DNA from: Roseinatronobacter domitianus
GTDB taxonomy: Bacteria; Pseudomonadota; Alphaproteobacteria; Rhodobacterales; Rhodobacteraceae
Reading direction: 5' to 3'
DNA: 64,000 nt
Assembly (NCBI RefSeq): GCF_023336755.1
Contig: NZ_JALZWP010000008.1
Coordinates: 1-64,000 of the forward strand
Shown: positions 47,070 through 56,371 of the stretch, piece by piece
Layout of the letters: every line of letters starts with the position of its first letter
How positions within the stretch are numbered: position 1 is the stretch's first letter
The notes under the pieces: generated by a model
What the model saw: only the letters and a program-made list of their open reading frames with translations
Database searches by the model: none
What the model was told of the DNA's origin: nothing
Made by a program: the position numbers and the translations under genes

Positions 47070-47735
47070 TTATGTCGCCGCCAGCATTGTATGGTCGAAA
47101 TTCAGCCGAGCGTGGAATCGCGCCAATTCGTGCTCAGAAGGCGTTTGCCCCGAGAATGTCTGAACATATCCCGGAACCCGTGCCATGCGGGTTGACGGAT
47201 CTTCCCTGACTTGCATCGAGATATAGCCAATCTGTGTCAGGTAGACGGTGCGCGCGCGCACATCCGCGTCATGCGGTGCGTAGCCAAATCGTCCGAACAT
47301 TGCGCCAATAGCCGCAAGGCGGACCTCATCGGCAGAGTTAACCCGTGCCATAACGGTATCTGATTGATGCGCCCAACCGCGCACCGCAAAATCCAGTTGT
47401 GGTTCGAATACGTCGCTGTCGTGGAAAACCACGATCAGGTTCAGGACCGCTTCGGTGATTGTCTGGGCATAGGCGGTGCAAGCGGCGATGAACGCCCCGG
47501 TATTCTTGGCCTCCCAATCCTCCAGCAGGGCCTCTAGCAACGCCTGCCGGTCCTTGAAGAACCAGTAGAAACTGGTGCGCGACAGCGCAAGCTGACTGGC
47601 CAGCGGCTGGATCTTCACCGCGTCTAGGCCGGTTTCGACAAAGGCCTGCTTTGCCGCGGCCAGCCAAACTTCGCGCGAGCCGCGCCAGCCTGTTGTTTTG
47701 TCGGTTTGGCCGCCAGTGGGCTCTGTGTTGGTCAT
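47070..47735 (-). CDS. TetR/AcrR family transcriptional regulator
   Basis: The N-terminal TetR helix-turn-helix is clear (EVWLAAAKQAFVETGLDAVK, LASQLALSRTSFYWFFKDRQ), followed by an all-helical ligand domain; total 221 residues. It is divergent from the flavoprotein gene at 47852 with 116 bases between the starts, which contain the inverted repeat GTGAA-ATA-TTCAC. It probably represses that gene and itself. Confidence 0.9.
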   Translation of the reverse strand: MTNTEPTGGQTDKTTGWRGSREVWLAAAKQAFVETGLDAVKIQPLASQLALSRTSFYWFFKDRQALLEALLEDWEAKNTGAFIAACTAYAQTITEAVLNLIVVFHDSDVFEPQLDFAVRGWAHQSDTVMARVNSADEVRLAAIGAMFGRFGYAPHDADVRARTVYLTQIGYISMQVREDPSTRMARVPGYVQTFSGQTPSEHELARFHARLNFDHTMLAAT

Positions 47736-47771
47736 GGGACCACATTATGCGTCTTCTGATCTGCTCGACAA

Positions 47772-47784
47772 GTGAAATATTCAC
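47772..47784. promoter_or_regulatory. Candidate TetR operator and promoter region
   Basis: GTGAA and TTCAC arms with a 3-base spacer lie midway between the divergent starts, and a further GGTGAACA half-site follows near 47807. A TTGACA-like -35 box is seen at 47799-47804. Operator assignment rests on position and symmetry. Confidence 0.45.
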
Positions 47785-47851
47785 CTGTGTTCTTTTTATT
47801 GACATTGGTGAACATTTTGGATGAGTTTCGCAAAAACCTGCGGAGTGAGCC

Positions 47852-49888
47852 ATGTCAAACGATCCTCTTTTCCAGCCCTATCGCCTGAAACACCTGACGC
47901 TGAAAAACCGGCTGATGATTTCGAGCCACGAACCTGCCTACCCAGAGGACGGGATGCCGAAGGATCGCTATCGCGCCTACCATGCGGAACGCGCCCGCGC
48001 CGGGGTGGCGCTGACCATGACCGCCGGGTCTGCCAGTGTCGCGCGCGACAGCCCGCCCGTGTTCAACAACATTCTGGCCTGGAAGGATGAGGTGGTGGGC
48101 TGGATGAAGGCGCTCACCGACGAATGCCACGACTATGGCTGTGCCGTGATGATCCAGCTTACCCATCTGGGCCGCCGCACACGCTGGGACAAGGCGGATT
48201 GGCTCCCCGTCGTTTCTGCCGGGCACGCGCGCGAACCGTCGCATAAGGCATTTCCAAAAAAGGCCGAAGACTGGGACATTTCCCGCATTATCGAAGATTA
48301 CGCTGATGCCGCCGAAAGGATGCAGGCAGCGGGGTTGGACGGGATCGAATTGCAGGCCTACGGGCATTTGATGGACCAGTTCTGGTCGCCCCTGACGAAT
48401 GATCTGGATGGTCCGTATGGCGGCAGCTTGGACAACCGTCTGCGGTTTACCTTTGACACGCTGCGCGCGATCCGTGATCGCTGCGGCCCCGATTTCATTG
48501 TAGGTGTGCGCTACACCGGGGATGAGGACCTGCCCGGCGGCCTGACCCGCGAGGATGGCTTGGAAATTTCGCGCCGTCTGAAAGACAGCGGCATGGTCGA
48601 TTTCCTGAACGTCGTTAAAGGCCATATCGACACCGATGCAGGCCTGACCGATGTGATCCCGGTGCAGGGCATGCGTAGCGCGCCGCATCTGGATTTCGCG
48701 GGCGATATTCGCGCGACCACGCAATTCCCCACCTTCCATGCGGCAAAAATTCAGGACGTGGCCACCGCCCGCCATGCTATTGCCAGCGGCAAGCTGGACA
48801 TGGTCGGAATGACCCGCGCGCATATGGCCGACCCGCATATCGTCGCCAAGATATTGCGCGGAGAGGAAGACCGCATTCGCCCCTGCGTGGGCGCGAATTA
48901 CTGTCTGGACCGTATCTATCAGGGTGGCATGGCTTTGTGCCTGCACAACCCCGCCACCGGGCGCGAGTTGGAACAGCCGCATGTGGTGGGCAAGGCCGAT
49001 ACGCCGCGCCGCGTAGTCATTGTCGGCGCTGGCCCCGCCGGGCTGGAAGCCGCGCGCGTCGCGGCAGAGCGCGGGCATGATGTGGTCGTGCACGAGGCCG
49101 CCAATGACCCTGGCGGACAGGTGCGGCTCACCGCGCAGACGCCGCGGCGGGCAGAGATGATGCAGCTTATTAAATGGCGGTTTGCGGAATGCGAGCGCAT
49201 GGATGTGGAGTTCCGGTTCAACAGCTTTGCCGATGTGGAGAGCGTGCAGGCGAGTAGCCCAGATGTGGTTATCATCGCCACGGGTGGGCTACCGCATACC
49301 GATGTGCTGGAGGCAGGAAATGAGCTTGTTGGATCGGCATGGGATATTCTGTCGGGCGATGTCGCACCGGGCGAAAACGTGCTGATCTATGACGATGCAG
49401 GCGACTATGCGGCGCTGCAAGCCGCCGAGAAGATTGCCGCGACCGGCGCGAGGGTCGAGGTCATGACCCGCGACCGCAGCATCGTGCCCGAAGTCATGGC
49501 CATGTCGCTCACACCATCATTGCGCATTTTGCAAGCGCAGGATGTCACCTTTACCGTGGCTTGGAAGCTGGATTCCGTGGCGCGCGAGGGCAACAAGTTG
49601 GTTGCCACCATCGGCAGCGACTATGGCGGCGCAAGCCGCACTCGAGAGGTCGATCAGGTTATTGTTAACCACGGCACGCGCCCGCTGGATGATCTGTATT
49701 TCGACCTGCGGCCTTCCTCGACCAATCTGGGAGAGGTCGATTACGAAGCCCTCGTCGTGGGCACCCCGCAGCAGGTGCAGCGCAACCCGGACGGCGCCTA
49801 CCAACTGTTCCGCATTGGCGATGCCGTAGCCGCGCGCAACACCCATGCCGCCATTTATGACGCCCTACGCTTGTGCAAGGTTCTATGA
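47852..49888 (+). CDS. NADH:flavin oxidoreductase, N-methylproline demethylase-like
   Basis: The 678-residue protein follows the trimethylamine-dehydrogenase/dienoyl-CoA-reductase layout. Residues 1-350 form an OYE-type FMN barrel (QPYRLKHLTLKNRLMISSHE, DGIELQAYGHLMDQFWSPLT). A [4Fe-4S] cysteine region follows (RPCVGANYCLDRIYQGGMALC), then an FAD/NAD half (VVIVGAGPAGLEAARVAAER). Close relatives are annotated as N-methylproline or dimethylglycine-type demethylases (StcD, HpbA), which oxidise N-methyl groups of betaine breakdown products. No THF-linked or Rieske partner gene is adjacent, so the substrate is an inference. Confidence 0.85.
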   Translation: MSNDPLFQPYRLKHLTLKNRLMISSHEPAYPEDGMPKDRYRAYHAERARAGVALTMTAGSASVARDSPPVFNNILAWKDEVVGWMKALTDECHDYGCAVMIQLTHLGRRTRWDKADWLPVVSAGHAREPSHKAFPKKAEDWDISRIIEDYADAAERMQAAGLDGIELQAYGHLMDQFWSPLTNDLDGPYGGSLDNRLRFTFDTLRAIRDRCGPDFIVGVRYTGDEDLPGGLTREDGLEISRRLKDSGMVDFLNVVKGHIDTDAGLTDVIPVQGMRSAPHLDFAGDIRATTQFPTFHAAKIQDVATARHAIASGKLDMVGMTRAHMADPHIVAKILRGEEDRIRPCVGANYCLDRIYQGGMALCLHNPATGRELEQPHVVGKADTPRRVVIVGAGPAGLEAARVAAERGHDVVVHEAANDPGGQVRLTAQTPRRAEMMQLIKWRFAECERMDVEFRFNSFADVESVQASSPDVVIIATGGLPHTDVLEAGNELVGSAWDILSGDVAPGENVLIYDDAGDYAALQAAEKIAATGARVEVMTRDRSIVPEVMAMSLTPSLRILQAQDVTFTVAWKLDSVAREGNKLVATIGSDYGGASRTREVDQVIVNHGTRPLDDLYFDLRPSSTNLGEVDYEALVVGTPQQVQRNPDGAYQLFRIGDAVAARNTHAAIYDALRLCKVL

Positions 49889-49945
49889 TTGGGGCCGCCG
49901 CAACCGTGCCCAGATTTGCAAAGGCCACGGCGGGGTGTGCGGCTC

Positions 49946-50662
49946 TTAGCCGTTAAAGCTTGGTGGCGTGGTCCCGGCGAGTGTTGCCATATGCCACGCC
50001 AGACATTGATTGGAACTAAGCACCGGCAGCCCGCTTTCGCGCGCAAGCGGTTTCAGAATGCCAAGCGTGCGCAGGTTGGTGCAGGACAGAAACACCCCGT
50101 CAAGCGGTGCTTGGCGGACCAATTCGCGCACCGCATCCGCGATGGACTGCGGCGCGATCCGTGCGACCTTGCTCTCGACTTCCTCACCGAAAGACAAGGT
50201 GGCGGGAACAGTAATTCCTGCGGCTTCAAATGCCGCGCGGATCGGCTCTGCAACCGGTGCGATATAGGGCGACACAATGCCGACACGGCGCAACCCAAGA
50301 TCGTGGCACTGCGCCAAGGCAGCGCTTAGCGGGTCGGTTACAGCGCGCGACGCGACCGCCCCGGCCACAAGGTCACGGACCCGCTCCACACCGATAAGAG
50401 TAGCGCCTGATGTGCAGGCATAGGCCACAACATCCAGCGGGGCGGGCAGCAACCCGGCGGCGGCAGGAAGTGTAGCTTCCATCCGGGCAATACTGTCGGG
50501 CGTCAGTTCTGCACCAGATGGCACGCGGCTGACAAAAAGACTTGCAGCGTCTGGCGCGAATAGTCGGCGGAAATCCTGCTCTATGGTTTCATCAACCTGA
50601 AGAACGACAAGCCCAAGGCGCGGCAGGGTGTCGTCCTGCACCTCATAGGGAAATGGGGTCAT
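49946..50662 (-). CDS. Asp/Glu racemase superfamily protein (EutA / maleate isomerase-like)
   Basis: The 238-residue protein has two candidate catalytic cysteines in AYACTSGATLIG and LSCTNLRTLG, in the pseudo-symmetric arrangement of maleate isomerase, arylmalonate decarboxylase and EutA. DETIEQDFRRLFAP near residue 25 is typical of the EutA/maleate-isomerase branch. It is the last gene of a leftward three-gene operon and overlaps its neighbour by 4 bases. In ectoine-degradation clusters a EutA-type gene accompanies an M24 hydrolase and a PLP dehydratase, as here, but the ectoine-specific EutC and EutE genes are missing. Confidence 0.83.
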   Translation of the reverse strand: MTPFPYEVQDDTLPRLGLVVLQVDETIEQDFRRLFAPDAASLFVSRVPSGAELTPDSIARMEATLPAAAGLLPAPLDVVAYACTSGATLIGVERVRDLVAGAVASRAVTDPLSAALAQCHDLGLRRVGIVSPYIAPVAEPIRAAFEAAGITVPATLSFGEEVESKVARIAPQSIADAVRELVRQAPLDGVFLSCTNLRTLGILKPLARESGLPVLSSNQCLAWHMATLAGTTPPSFNG

Positions 50663-51837
50663 GATAGCACCTCTGGCAGTTCGGCAGGCGCGCGCGGGGA
50701 CAGCAACTCTGCCCCGTCCTCGCGCAGCACTATGTTTTCTTCATGCACCATGATGCGTCCGTTACCAAGAACGCAGCCCGGTTCCAGCGTCAGCACCATG
50801 CCCGCCCGCAGAGGGGTCTTGTCCAGCGGCGTAAAGGAAGGCCATTCCGTCAGGGTTACGCCAAGTCCGTGGCCTAGCCGTCCGCCGGACGCGGGCGCAC
50901 CACGCGCATCCAGACCTTGACACAGCAGCGCATGCACATCGCAAGCGCGCAGGCCGGGGCGCAGGCCGGGGCGCAGGGCGCTCAGCGTGTCCTCGGTTGT
51001 TTGCCACAGCGCATCATACGCAGAACGTGCGGCATCCGATGCGATGCCAATGGCGAAATTCCGGTCGAAATCGCAGAAATACCCGTCTTTGACCGCGCCC
51101 GTATCCAGCATAAGCACGTCACCACGCTGCAAGGGTTGCGCACCGGCAGGTGAAATCACATCGCCGTAGCCGTCCTGCCCTGCGCCACCGGCGACATAGC
51201 TGACCCAATCTGCGCCTTCTTCCAGAAGCGCGATCTGGAAATCGCGGAAGATATCGGCCAGCGAGCGCCCCGCTGCCGCCAAGCTCGGCACCCGCGCGAA
51301 GGCGCGCGCCGCGATGGTGCAACTGCTGCGAATGCGGTCAATCTCGGCTTCGGATTTTACTTCGCGCACGCGCTGAACGATGTCCGTGGCATCCACGAAG
51401 CGGCGTGGCGACAGCCGTAAGCGCAGCGTCTCGAAATCCGCAAGCGGCATGCGCAGATGCGTCTCCAGCCCCATCGGCACACCGATCAGCCCCTGCGTGG
51501 CCAGCGTTTCGGACAAGGCATCGGCCAACAGGCTAATCCCGTCATCGGCAGGGTCTGGCGCTTGCCATGTGCGGATGTCCGTCACCCATGTGCGGCCCAT
51601 CAACTCTGCCCCGATAGACGGGATCACCGCGATCGGGCCACCAACCTGCGGGACGATCACGAACCACGGTCGCGCAGGGCTTTCCCAAAACCGCGTCAGG
51701 AAGCCCGTCGTGTAGAACAGGTCGGCGGGGGATGTCAGCAAAAGCGCGTCCAGCCCTTTCAGGGCCATACCTGCCTGAAGCCGCGCCACCCGGTCGCGAT
51801 ACTCTTGCGCCGGGAAGATCAGCGAGCGGTCAGCCAT
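50659..51837 (-). CDS. M24-family metallohydrolase (Xaa-Pro peptidase / ectoine hydrolase-like)
   Basis: The 392-residue protein has an N-terminal creatinase domain (YRDRVARLQAGMALKGLDAL) and a pita-bread catalytic domain. All metal ligands are visible: MLDTGAVKDGYFCDFDRNFA (two Asp), GRLGHGLGVTLTEWP (His), VLTLEPGC (Glu) and MVHEENIV (Glu). Relatives cleave Xaa-Pro dipeptides, creatine or the ectoine ring. It overlaps the PLP-lyase gene by 8 bases and the racemase gene by 4. The substrate is not certain. Confidence 0.88.
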   Translation of the reverse strand: MADRSLIFPAQEYRDRVARLQAGMALKGLDALLLTSPADLFYTTGFLTRFWESPARPWFVIVPQVGGPIAVIPSIGAELMGRTWVTDIRTWQAPDPADDGISLLADALSETLATQGLIGVPMGLETHLRMPLADFETLRLRLSPRRFVDATDIVQRVREVKSEAEIDRIRSSCTIAARAFARVPSLAAAGRSLADIFRDFQIALLEEGADWVSYVAGGAGQDGYGDVISPAGAQPLQRGDVLMLDTGAVKDGYFCDFDRNFAIGIASDAARSAYDALWQTTEDTLSALRPGLRPGLRACDVHALLCQGLDARGAPASGGRLGHGLGVTLTEWPSFTPLDKTPLRAGMVLTLEPGCVLGNGRIMVHEENIVLREDGAELLSPRAPAELPEVLS

Positions 51838-52873
51838 CTTCCGGGCCTTCGCTCAGAATGGCCATGACGCGCGCATCTTGCGGCAAGTCCAGACCGCCCA
51901 AAAGCGCCGCGATCCCTGCTGCACCGGACGGCGTCGTTGGCAAACCATGCTCTGCCAGCAGCGCCACCGCGCCCAGCGCGTCCGCATCGGAAATCGTGAC
52001 AAACATATCGGCATCGCGCGCCAGACCTGCCAGCGCAATCATAGAGGCCGTTTTGCAGTCAAGCCGCCCCATGCAGGAAACCGGGCCATGCGTATCCTGT
52101 AGCTTGCCCGCCCGCACCGCTTCGATCAGGGCCGGGGCGGCATCGGGTTCCACCACGATGATCTGCGGGCCATCGCCCCAAACAAGCCGCGCATAGGCGG
52201 CCACAGCGGCTGCCAACCCGCCAACACCGGCCTGCACCAGAATATGGGTCGGGGGGTGTTCGATCTGTGCCACCGCTTCGGCGGCCAGTTGCAGGTAGCC
52301 TTCCATCACACGCAGCGGTATTTCGGTGTAACCGGGCCAGGAACTGTCTGACAGAAGCGTCCAGTCATTGGCCTCGGCGGCCTTTGCAGCCGCTTGCATG
52401 CTGGCCTCATAATCGTCGCCTGCGCGCATGACCTCGGCGCCCTTGGCGCGCAAACGGGCGGCAAATGCCTCTGGCACGGTGTCAGACAAGACAATGACGG
52501 CGCGCGCGCCGAAAAGCTGCGCCCCGGCAGCAACAGACATTCCATGATTGCCAGCACTGGCGGTAATATAAACCCGCTCTTGCAGGGCATTGCGCAGATC
52601 GGGCGCCTGTGTCGCCGCCGCCTCGCGGGCGATGACATAGGCCGCCCCAAGCGCCTTGAAACTGCCCAAACCCATTCGGGCACGTTCGTCCTTGATCCAT
52701 AGCTCTGCGACCCCCAGACGGGCCGCCAGATCATGGTCCTTGCGAAGCGGTGTCTGCGCATGAGCGGGGCAGCGTTGCAGCAGGTGGGCCACATCCTGGG
52801 CATCGGATAACGGGAAAGTATCGAACCCCTCAAGCCCGGTGCCGCGCCATGGGTTCTTCAATTGCTGGCTCAT
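51830..52873 (-). CDS. PLP-dependent lyase, diaminopropionate ammonia-lyase-like
   Basis: The 347-residue fold-type II PLP enzyme has the Schiff-base lysine in GLGSFKALGAAYVIA, the phosphate-side loop TASAGNHGMSVAAGAQLFGA and a glycine-rich PLP loop ILVQAGVGGLAAAVAAYAR. The FKALGAAY motif is typical of diaminopropionate ammonia-lyase (DpaL), which eliminates ammonia from 2,3-diaminopropionate. It is about 50 residues shorter than E. coli DpaL. It begins the operon with the M24 hydrolase and EutA-like protein, so it could deaminate the product of M24 cleavage. Confidence 0.82.
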   Translation of the reverse strand: MSQQLKNPWRGTGLEGFDTFPLSDAQDVAHLLQRCPAHAQTPLRKDHDLAARLGVAELWIKDERARMGLGSFKALGAAYVIAREAAATQAPDLRNALQERVYITASAGNHGMSVAAGAQLFGARAVIVLSDTVPEAFAARLRAKGAEVMRAGDDYEASMQAAAKAAEANDWTLLSDSSWPGYTEIPLRVMEGYLQLAAEAVAQIEHPPTHILVQAGVGGLAAAVAAYARLVWGDGPQIIVVEPDAAPALIEAVRAGKLQDTHGPVSCMGRLDCKTASMIALAGLARDADMFVTISDADALGAVALLAEHGLPTTPSGAAGIAALLGGLDLPQDARVMAILSEGPEDG

Positions 52874-53039
52874 GTTGTCTCCACTGTGCTTGCGCGCAGC
52901 CTAACGCAAGGGGGGCGGATACGACGAGAGAAAAGGGCAGCATCAGACCGTTTTCCAAGCTGTTTTTGGCTATGGGCGCGCTATTGCGGCATGGCGTTGC
53001 GGCACCAACAGGCAAGCGCACCAATCCGTCCCCGACAGA

Positions 53040-53672
53040 TCACCACCGCAGCAGGCGCGGCCCCAGCGCGGCTCCAGCCAGCACGACGACGGCGATTGCG
53101 CTTGAATAGGCCGGCAGCACGAACAAGACCATGTCCTTGTTGCAATAAAGGGAATAGACCGACGCTGCGGCACCTCCAGCTACAAGCCCGGCCAGTGCGC
53201 CGGTCAACCGTGGGCTTGTCGTGGCCCCAGAGGACAGCGCCCAAAGCACGCCGCCCAACATTGGAACAGCCAGCACAGGGACAGACAGCAGGCACACCCA
53301 CAGATCGGGAATCGAAAGCGCATGCACCAAAGCGGACTGGCCCTCGCGGGCCAAGAACACGGAAAACACCCCCAACGCCACGGCAATGACCGCGCCCAGA
53401 AGGACACCGGGTATCTTCTGCGACGATGCCGGGTGGACCGTTGCCACAGCCACAGCCATCGCCAAGGCAACCAGCACCACGGGGCCCAACGTCTTTAGCA
53501 CCGCGTAGGACGACATTGCCGCCACGATGTCCGGCCTTGGCCCCCAGAACAAGGCAAACGCACAAAGTGACACCGCAACGGCCAGCGGCAGCGCGCGCCA
53601 CAACAGGGACGATACCTTGGGCTGGGGCAAGGTATCGACGGCCAGTGCAGAGATCAGCTCTTCGGTCTTCAT
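53040..53672 (-). CDS. nrsF: NrsF-type negative regulator of the ECF sigma factor (DUF1109)
   Basis: The 210-residue membrane protein has six hydrophobic spans after a short cytosolic N-terminus (MKTEELISALAVDTLPQPKV), the DUF1109/NrsF plan. NrsF holds SigF inactive at the membrane until oxidative or metal stress, probably through cysteines; here one cysteine lies in SLYCNKD. It overlaps the sigma gene by 4 bases, so the two are translationally coupled. Confidence 0.88.
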   Translation of the reverse strand: MKTEELISALAVDTLPQPKVSSLLWRALPLAVAVSLCAFALFWGPRPDIVAAMSSYAVLKTLGPVVLVALAMAVAVATVHPASSQKIPGVLLGAVIAVALGVFSVFLAREGQSALVHALSIPDLWVCLLSVPVLAVPMLGGVLWALSSGATTSPRLTGALAGLVAGGAAASVYSLYCNKDMVLFVLPAYSSAIAVVVLAGAALGPRLLRW

Positions 53673-54211
53673 TCGATCATCCTTTTCCGCAGTCGGGCCA
53701 CGGATTTCAACGCCCGGTGCAAAGCAACGCGCACCGCGCCTTCGGACATTTTCAGCCGCGCTGCCGTTTCGGCTGTGGTTTCGCCTCTTAGGCCAAACGC
53801 GCGCACCAGGTCAGCTTCGCGTGGTTCCAATGCGCTCAGAACCTTTTCCATATCGCGCCCCATAGTCGGGTCCGGTCCGTCAACGGCAGGCAATCCTTCG
53901 GCAAAATCATCTATCGACATCTCGACGCGCGACCCGCGCGCCCGAAACGCGTCGACAACCTTGTGGCGTGCAATGGCATAAAGCCAAGGGCGCAGGGGCT
54001 GATCCTCGCGCCATGTGTGCCGTTTGCGGTGAATGGCCAGCAGCACATCCTGCAAGACATCCTCGCACCCTTCGGTCCCAAGGCCGGATCCACGCGCCCG
54101 CACCACCTTGCGCAGGATCGGTGTGATCGCAGTCAGAACACGATGGTAGGCGACCGCATCGCCGCGATTGGCCGCGCGCATCAAATCCTCCAGAGGGTCT
54201 GTGTCGTTCAT
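53669..54211 (-). CDS. sigF: ECF sigma factor of the SigF-NrsF type
   Basis: I start at ATG 54211 (MNDTDPLEDL), giving 180 residues. Region 2 reads GCEDVLQDVLLAIHRKRHTW and PLRPWLYAIARHKVVDAFRA; region 4 reads PREADLVRAFGLRGETTAET and RLKMSEGAVRVALHRALKSV. The partner NrsF gene follows with a 4-base overlap. The promoter region carries GTAACT-N16-CGAA, matching the known SigF-type consensus, so the gene should be autoregulated. The divergent neighbour is a bufferin operon, a known SigF target group. Confidence 0.9.
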   Translation of the reverse strand: MNDTDPLEDLMRAANRGDAVAYHRVLTAITPILRKVVRARGSGLGTEGCEDVLQDVLLAIHRKRHTWREDQPLRPWLYAIARHKVVDAFRARGSRVEMSIDDFAEGLPAVDGPDPTMGRDMEKVLSALEPREADLVRAFGLRGETTAETAARLKMSEGAVRVALHRALKSVARLRKRMIE

Positions 54212-54229
54212 TCCCGTTTCAACCCTCTG

Positions 54230-54255
54230 TTCGGAGCGCACCTGTAAGAAGTTAC
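54230..54255 (-). promoter_or_regulatory. Predicted SigF-type promoter of sigF-nrsF
   Basis: Read on the minus strand, GTAACT (54255-54250) is followed by exactly 16 bases and CGAA (54233-54230), 18 bases upstream of the sigF start codon. GTAAC-N16-CGAA is the motif reported for SigF of Caulobacter. Confidence 0.75.
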
Positions 54256-54322
54256 ATCACATGTTCTGCGTATATCTAGAAAGGACTGCGCAGTCACGCG
54301 TGTTCACGTCCGCGTGTCCTGC

Positions 54323-54348
54323 GTAACGGTCGCCCGGACAGGGCCGTA
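54323..54348 (+). promoter_or_regulatory. Predicted SigF-type promoter of the bufferin operon
   Basis: GTAACG at 54323-54328, 16 bases, then CGTA at 54345-54348, 48 bases before the bufA start codon. It matches the minus-strand promoter spacing exactly and differs from the consensus at one -35 base and one -10 base. Confidence 0.65.
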
Positions 54349-54396
54349 ACGCTTCGTGGGATTGCAACAAAGCGCCCTTCAACTGGAGTTTGACAG

Positions 54397-54708
54397 ATGA
54401 CCATGAAAACCCTCGCCCTTCCTTTGGCCGCCTCGCTGGCAACAGCTCTGACTTTGGCCGGTGGCCATGCGCAGGCGCAATCCGCGGACATGGAAAAATG
54501 CTTCGGTATTTCACTCGCTGGCGCGAATGACTGTGCAGCCGGCCCAGGCACAAGCTGCGCCGGCAGTTCGACCGTGGATTATCAGGGCAACGCGTGGACG
54601 CTTGTTGCCGCTGGCACCTGCGCGGATATCGAATTGCCCGCGATGGCGGATGGCTCTGACCGCATGGGTTCGCTTGAAGCATTGGACCGCGACCTGCCAC
54701 CCGCATGA
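54397..54708 (+). CDS. bufA: Bufferin precursor BufA1 (DUF2282)
   Basis: The 103-residue precursor has a signal peptide ([20 protein letters not shown], cleaved near AQAQS) and four cysteines in the DUF2282 arrangement: [24 protein letters not shown] and GTCADIEL. Bufferins are ribosomal, modified peptides whose cysteines are converted by the BufB-BufC enzyme pair, and which bind copper in the periplasm. The core EKCFG motif is conserved. Start 54397 has GGAG upstream; 54403 is possible. A hairpin lies after its stop and the BufB gene follows. Confidence 0.9.
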   Translation: MTMKTLALPLAASLATALTLAGGHAQAQSADMEKCFGISLAGANDCAAGPGTSCAGSSTVDYQGNAWTLVAAGTCADIELPAMADGSDRMGSLEALDRDLPPA

Positions 54709-54717
54709 CGCAGGGCA

Positions 54718-54743
54718 TGGGGCAGGGCAACCGTCCTGCCCCA
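54718..54743 (+). terminator. Hairpin between bufA and bufB
   Basis: TGGGGCAGG (54718-54726) pairs with CCTGCCCCA (54735-54743) around an 8-base loop, 10 bases after the bufA stop and 26 before bufB. Without a T-run, it probably lets the peptide precursor accumulate far above its maturation enzymes. Confidence 0.6.
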
Positions 54744-54768
54744 ATTCATCACGAGAAGGGCCAACAGG

Positions 54769-55632
54769 ATGCAGACGTTACCGCATAGCACCGGGCTAGG
54801 GTTCAAACCTGAGCATTTCCATGACCTGATGGGTAGACCCGGCGCAGTCGGGTTTCTGGAAGTTCACGCTGAAAACTACATGGGTGCGGGTGGCGCGCCC
54901 CATGCAATGCTGACGGCCATTCGCGCCGACCATGCGCTTTCGATCCATGGGGTCGGGCTGTCGATTGGCGGCGCCGACGGTTTGAACCGCGAACATCTGG
55001 ACCGGCTGCGCAAACTGCTTGATCGCTACGAACCCGCCAGCTTTTCCGAACATCTGGCATGGTCCAGCCATGGCGCGGAATGGTTGAACGACCTTCTGCC
55101 GCTTCCCTATACCGATGAAACCCTCGCAACGATCTGCAACCATATCGACGAGGTGCAAGAGCACCTTGGGCGCAGGATGCTGCTGGAAAACCCCGCCACC
55201 TATGTGACCTTTGCGCAGTCGACATGGTCGGAAACCGATTTTCTGACCCAGATCGCGCGGCGCACCGGCTGCGGGCTGTTATTGGATGTGAATAATGTCT
55301 TCGTTTCCGCCACCAATCACCGTTTCGACGCGCGCGCCTATCTTGCGGCGTTCCCGCTCGATGCTGTGGGCGAAGTGCATTTGGCCGGGCATGACAGCGA
55401 AGAATTACCGTCTGGTCCGTTGTTGATAGACAGTCACAGCGCGCCTGTCGCCGATCCGGTCTGGGCGCTGTATGCCGAGGTGCTGGACCGCGCCGGGCCG
55501 CTGCCCACGCTGATCGAATGGGATACGGATATCCCTGCGCTGGACGTGCTGTTGTCGGAAGCCGCGCGTGCGGCGGTGCTTCTGGACCAAGCTCGATATC
55601 GGGGTAAGCAAGGCCAAACCGATGCAGCCTGA
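54769..55632 (+). CDS. bufB: Multinuclear non-haem iron oxidase BufB (DUF692/MNIO)
   Basis: The 287-residue TIM-barrel enzyme has the iron-ligand pattern of DUF692: [57 protein letters not shown] and [13 protein letters not shown]. MNIOs use two or three irons and oxygen to modify cysteines; BufB makes thiooxazoles on bufferin cysteines. It overlaps bufC by 11 bases. Confidence 0.93.
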   Translation: MQTLPHSTGLGFKPEHFHDLMGRPGAVGFLEVHAENYMGAGGAPHAMLTAIRADHALSIHGVGLSIGGADGLNREHLDRLRKLLDRYEPASFSEHLAWSSHGAEWLNDLLPLPYTDETLATICNHIDEVQEHLGRRMLLENPATYVTFAQSTWSETDFLTQIARRTGCGLLLDVNNVFVSATNHRFDARAYLAAFPLDAVGEVHLAGHDSEELPSGPLLIDSHSAPVADPVWALYAEVLDRAGPLPTLIEWDTDIPALDVLLSEAARAAVLLDQARYRGKQGQTDAA

Positions 55633-56371
55633 GTTGACACATGCCCGGATGCAGCACGAGTTTCGGGCTTCGCTGAACACCGATGGCGCGCCTGACGGGC
55701 TGATCGCCCCCGACCCGTCAGAGGTGGCCGAGCGTTTCAAGGTCTACCGCAACAATGTGCTGCATAGCCTGACATGCGCCTTGGCCGCGCGGTTTCCGGT
55801 GGTCAAACAACTTGTCGGAGCAGATTTCTTTGCCCCTCTGGCGCGGGCTTATATTGCAGCATCGCCACCGCAAAGCCCTGTGCTGTTGCGCTGGGGCGAC
55901 AGCTTTGCCCCGTTCCTTGACGGGTTCCCACCGGTTGCGCATTTGCGTTTCCTTGGGGATGTCGCGCGGCTGGAATTTGCCCGTGGAATGGCGTGCCATG
56001 CGGCGGATGCAGATCCGATCTCTCCAGATGCGCTCTCCGTTGCGAACCTGGAGCAGCTTCGCCTGAAGCTACATCCGGCGGTTACGCTGTTCAAGGCATC
56101 TACTCCGGCCGTGCAAATTTGGCACCGGCATCAGCCCGGAGCGGAGGCAGCTTCGCTTACACCTGGCCCGGACTATGCGGTTATCGCGCGGAGGCCGGAT
56201 TTCACCATCCTTGTAGAACAGGTTGCCCCCGGAACCTTCGCCGTTCTGTCCAGCCTGCGCGGCGGCGCAACCCTTGGTGACGCCGCAGCCGAAGCAGATC
56301 CAACCCCGGCCCTGACGCTATTGTTGCAACATGGCCTGATTTCCGATGCACAGAAAGGACCACCCGCATGA
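55622..56371 (+). CDS. bufC: BufC, DUF2063-type partner protein of the MNIO
   Basis: I start at ATG 55622 ([10 protein letters not shown]), overlapping the bufB stop. The 249-residue protein has an N-terminal DUF2063/HvfC-like domain ([59 protein letters not shown]) and a less conserved C-terminal domain. Such partners bind the precursor peptide and present it to the oxidase. Confidence 0.9.
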   Translation: MQPELTHARMQHEFRASLNTDGAPDGLIAPDPSEVAERFKVYRNNVLHSLTCALAARFPVVKQLVGADFFAPLARAYIAASPPQSPVLLRWGDSFAPFLDGFPPVAHLRFLGDVARLEFARGMACHAADADPISPDALSVANLEQLRLKLHPAVTLFKASTPAVQIWHRHQPGAEAASLTPGPDYAVIARRPDFTILVEQVAPGTFAVLSSLRGGATLGDAAAEADPTPALTLLLQHGLISDAQKGPPA

